From JAQGMV01 sp963828715 (GTDB lineage: Bacteria > Pseudomonadota > Gammaproteobacteria > Burkholderiales > SG8-41), in assembly GCA_963828715.1 (NCBI GenBank), contig CAWHFX010000002.1:186001-250000 (forward strand): DNA of 64,000 nt. Reading direction: 5' to 3'. The position numbers and the translations under genes were made by a program. This document shows, in pieces, positions 61,469 through 64,000 of this stretch. The notes beneath the pieces were generated by a model. The model was not told the DNA's origin. It worked only from the letters and a program-made list of their open reading frames with translations, and searched no databases. Positions within the stretch are counted from its first letter, which is position 1. Every line of letters starts with the position of its first letter.

Positions 61469-62188
61469 ATGTCAAACATAAGGAAGCTTCTGTTCGTCCT
61501 CTGCGCCGCGGGGCTCGCTGTCATGGCCAGCATGGCACGTGCAGACGAGGCGGGGCTGCGTCAGGCGTTTCAGTCGAAATTCCCGAAAATGCCGATCGAA
61601 AGCGTGGCGCCGACGCCGTTCCCGGGCATTTTCGAAGTCGTGGTGGAAGGACAGGTCCTGTACACCGACGAGAAGGTGTCGTACCTCTTCAGCGGCAATC
61701 TGCTCGACATGCGTGGCTCGCAGCCTCGCAATCTCACTCAGGAAACGACGAGCAAAATCGCAGCCGCAACGCTCGCTAAAGCCACCGGTTCCGCGGTCAA
61801 ACGCGTGAAGGGCAACGGTAAGCGCGTGATCTACACGTTCGAGGATCCGAACTGCGGTTACTGCAAGGAGCTCCAGAAAGAGCTGGTCAAGGTGAACGAC
61901 GTGACGATCTATACGTTCCTGTGGCCGATCCTGTCGCAGGATTCAGTGGAGAAATCCAAGGCAATCTGGTGCGCGGCCGATCGCGGCAAGGCATGGGAGG
62001 AATACATGCTGAAGGGCGTCGTGCCATCGGGCAAACGCGATTGCGAGACGCCGCTCGATCGTAATGCGCAGCTCGCGCAACGTTTCGGGATCCGCGGGAC
62101 GCCGGGCGTCTATCTCGCGAACGGGCAACAGATCGGCGGTTTCCTGCCGGCGGACAAACTCGAAGCCGTGCTCGCATCCGCGCGCTAA
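61469..62188 (+). CDS. dsbC: Thiol:disulfide interchange protein DsbC
   Basis: Periplasmic disulfide isomerase. 239 residues: signal peptide to about ARADEAG, N-terminal dimerisation domain with VLYTDEKVSYLFSGNLLDMR, active site DPNCGYCKEL (CxxC), and the cis-Pro loop IRGTPGVYLANGQQIGGFLP. A GAGGAAT Shine-Dalgarno precedes the ATG. Confidence 0.95.
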   Translation: MSNIRKLLFVLCAAGLAVMASMARADEAGLRQAFQSKFPKMPIESVAPTPFPGIFEVVVEGQVLYTDEKVSYLFSGNLLDMRGSQPRNLTQETTSKIAAATLAKATGSAVKRVKGNGKRVIYTFEDPNCGYCKELQKELVKVNDVTIYTFLWPILSQDSVEKSKAIWCAADRGKAWEEYMLKGVVPSGKRDCETPLDRNAQLAQRFGIRGTPGVYLANGQQIGGFLPADKLEAVLASAR

Positions 62189-62244
62189 CCGCGCACATCA
62201 CTCGATCAGGTCAACATGACGCGCGGAGTGCGCGTTAGAGCAGC

Positions 62245-62955
62245 ATGTACACGTGCCGCCGGACAGCCCCAGCGCAGGGCCATGGTCGCCGGCAACATGC
62301 CGTTGCGTTCCGGGTTTCTGCCGCTCTGATCGCTTCAGTTTTCGTGCATGCGGTCCTGATGAGCGGCATGCCGTTCGCGCCTGCGGGCAAACGTGCCGCG
62401 CACGAGCCGCCGGCCACGTTCAATGTGGCGCTGATCCCCGTTCCCGAATCGGTCGAGCGCTCGCAGCCGGAAACAGCGCTCGCGCCGCTCGGCACAGCGG
62501 GCGAACCATCGCCCACTCGTGAGAAGCTGCCGCTACCAGGGGCGAAAGCGCAGACACCGCGCGCGAGCACACGGAGTAAGGGCATCGATTTGCCGCGTGA
62601 CGACTCCGTTACGACAGGTACGCCCGTCATCACGCATGCGCCGGACACGACGTATTACGCTGCGAATCAGCTCGACATCTTTCCAGCGCTCGCGGCGCCG
62701 CTTCGCCTCGATTACCCGGCGCGGGCCGTTGCCGACGATGTGCGGCGAAGTGCGCTCGTCGAGCTTCAGATCAGCGAGACGGGCATCGTGCATGGCGTCA
62801 AGCTCATCGAAGCACAACCGTCCGGCTACTTCGAAGACGAAATCCGCAATGCGTTTCTCGCATCCCGGTTCACACCTGCGATGCGCGACGAACGCCCGGT
62901 CAGAAGCCGGGTGCGAGTACGCGTGGATTTCGGCGCCGAGGCCGCGGCCCGATAG
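62245..62955 (+). CDS. TonB-like C-terminal domain protein
   Basis: A 236-residue protein with one N-terminal membrane segment (FRVSAALIASVFVHAVLM), a Pro-rich periplasmic linker and a TonB-type C-terminal domain (RRSALVELQISETGIVHGVK, AFLASRFTPAMRDERPVRSR). TonB-like proteins transfer proton-motive energy to outer-membrane receptors; there are no exbB/exbD genes in the window, so it may serve another complex. It converges on mltA. Confidence 0.8.
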   Translation: MYTCRRTAPAQGHGRRQHAVAFRVSAALIASVFVHAVLMSGMPFAPAGKRAAHEPPATFNVALIPVPESVERSQPETALAPLGTAGEPSPTREKLPLPGAKAQTPRASTRSKGIDLPRDDSVTTGTPVITHAPDTTYYAANQLDIFPALAAPLRLDYPARAVADDVRRSALVELQISETGIVHGVKLIEAQPSGYFEDEIRNAFLASRFTPAMRDERPVRSRVRVRVDFGAEAAAR

Positions 62956-62957
62956 GT

Positions 62958-64000
62958 TCAGTCACTCGTGACAGCCGGCAGCGGCTGATTGCGCGGCCAC
63001 AACATCCACATACGCAGTCGCTGTTTCATGCGGCCCGCCTCGCGTGCTGCCGCCTCGCCATAGCCCCAGAAGAAGTCAGCGCGCACCGGGCCACGAATAG
63101 CTCCGCCGGTATCCTGCGCGAGGACGAGTCGGTTGAGCGGCTTCGGCGAATTCGGCCACGTCGCCGCAATGAAAACCGGCGCGCCCAGCGGAACGTAGCG
63201 TGGATCGATCGCGACGCTGCGCCGTGCCGTAAGCGGAACGCCGAGCGAGCCAGGCGGTCCGGCCGTGGAGGCCGGCAGCTCGCGAAAGAAAACGTAGCTC
63301 GCATTGCTGTTCAGGAGCTCGACCGCTTTGGTCGGATTGCGCCGCGCCCATGCCTGAATCGACTGCATCGAAACCTGCTCCGGCGAGAGCTCGCCACGGT
63401 CGATCAGAACGCGCCCGATCGACCGATACGGATAACCGTTCTGGTCTGCATAGCCGACGCGGAGCGTCTCACCGGTGTCGAGCAGAATGCGGCCCGAGCC
63501 CTGCACGTGCAGAAAGAAAAGCTCGACTGCGTCGTCGACCCACACAATCTCCTTCCCGCGCAGCGGAGCCTCGCCGCCCTCGATGCGCGCGCGGTCGTAG
63601 GACGGTACGAGACGACGCCCTTCGATGCGGCCGCGCAGGCGCATATTCTTGAGCTCGGGATAGAGCTCTCCGAGATCGACCACGACGAGATCTTCGGGCA
63701 CACCATAGACCGGATATCGATAGCGCGGCGTCTGCTTGCGGCTGCCCCGGAGCAGCGGCTCGTAGTACCCCGTGATCAGGCCCTCCTCCCCTGAAGTCTG
63801 ACTGCTCACCTGATAGGGCACGAAGTTCGACTCGAAGAAGAGCCGTACTGCCTCCGCCGAAGGATTCGAGAGTCGCGAAGATGTCGCGCACACGTCGCGC
63901 CAGACGTCTCGCGTCGCGAGCGCCGAGCAGCCTGCGGCGAATGCGCTCCATGCTTCGGCGATGTTGTCCTCGCGCCAGCCTGGAAGTGCATCCCAGGTTA
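62958..64000 (-). CDS. mltA: Membrane-bound lytic transglycosylase A, 5' end beyond window
   Basis: The frame starting inside the window reads from LPGWREDNIAEAWSAFAAGC through RDVWRDVCATS and then SAEAVRLFFESNFVPYQVSS, EEGLITGYYEPLLRGSRKQT, ELFFLHVQGSGRILLDTG and DTGGAIRGPVRADFFWGYGE (the region of the catalytic Asp). MltA cleaves the MurNAc-GlcNAc bond of peptidoglycan, forming 1,6-anhydro ends. The frame is open to the end of the window, so an ATG at 63893 is not the real start; the N-terminus with its signal is outside. Confidence 0.93.
   Translation of the reverse strand, partial: TWDALPGWREDNIAEAWSAFAAGCSALATRDVWRDVCATSSRLSNPSAEAVRLFFESNFVPYQVSSQTSGEEGLITGYYEPLLRGSRKQTPRYRYPVYGVPEDLVVVDLGELYPELKNMRLRGRIEGRRLVPSYDRARIEGGEAPLRGKEIVWVDDAVELFFLHVQGSGRILLDTGETLRVGYADQNGYPYRSIGRVLIDRGELSPEQVSMQSIQAWARRNPTKAVELLNSNASYVFFRELPASTAGPPGSLGVPLTARRSVAIDPRYVPLGAPVFIAATWPNSPKPLNRLVLAQDTGGAIRGPVRADFFWGYGEAAAREAGRMKQRLRMWMLWPRNQPLPAVTSD

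Overview
The window is a GC-rich chromosomal segment of a betaproteobacterium, probably Burkholderiales/Nitrosomonadales-like. This is inferred from the order rsfS-rlmH-maf-rng, the pair yggS/proC divergent from pilT/pilU, ubiE and ubiJ-ubiB in one strand run, a >1300-residue DUF3683 flavin/iron-sulfur protein, a Gram-negative trimeric-type porin, and the run miaB-phoH-ybeY-corC-lnt-glyQ-glyS-gmhB-plsC. It is mostly housekeeping DNA. I see no rRNA, CRISPR array, transposase or phage genes. One tRNA with a CAT anticodon is present.

Layout. 1-4.6 kb (+): ribosome silencing and methylation, Maf nucleotide house-cleaning, RNase G, cardiolipin synthase. 4.7-7.3 kb (-): yggU, yggT (frameshifted), proC, yggS. 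7.4-9.6 kb (+): twitching-motility ATPases pilT and pilU (pilU carries three single-base insertions). 9.8-14.9 kb (-): 2Fe-2S ferredoxin, alpha/beta hydrolase, NodIJ-like ABC exporter, exported HIRAN protein, RlmL-type rRNA methylase, small SANT/HTH-like protein. 15-17.8 kb: VanZ-like membrane protein, DHH phosphoesterase, a frameshifted membrane protein. 17.8-29.5 kb (-): Na+/solute symporter, ubiquinone genes ubiB, ubiJ and ubiE, Tim44-like protein, DUF971, HIT, M14-like peptidase, DUF3683 oxidoreductase. 29.7-42.1 kb: methyltransferase, FAH hydrolase, then FkbM methyltransferase, 2OG-Fe(II) oxygenase, two TPR-GT41 (O-GlcNAc-transferase-like) enzymes, an aldo/keto reductase whose usual catalytic Asp is Val, a TPR-GT9-like protein and a porin with a nearby porin remnant. 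42.3-45.2 kb: mgtE, ECF sigma/anti-sigma pair, and a 21-residue Lys/Ala peptide gene with a strong ribosome site. 45.7-57.9 kb (-): lysA, lptM, ygjP, plsC, gmhB, glyS, glyQ, lnt, corC, ybeY, phoH, miaB. 58.5-64 kb: membrane-anchored TIR protein beside the tRNA, a UbiH-family hydroxylase, dsbC, a TonB-like protein and mltA.

The most notable points are: (1) six genes broken by single-base changes that are all +1 insertions (eight in total), which looks like assembly error or a recent insertion-biased process; (2) the possible protein-glycosylation locus at 31-42 kb; (3) an orphan TIR-transmembrane-repeat protein directly after a tRNA; (4) the Lys/Ala mini-protein; (5) at least three dispersed intergenic repeat families, some of which extend or interrupt coding sequences; (6) an intrinsic terminator whose T-tract abuts the ubiJ start codon. 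All functional calls rest on motif recognition by eye; no database search was run.
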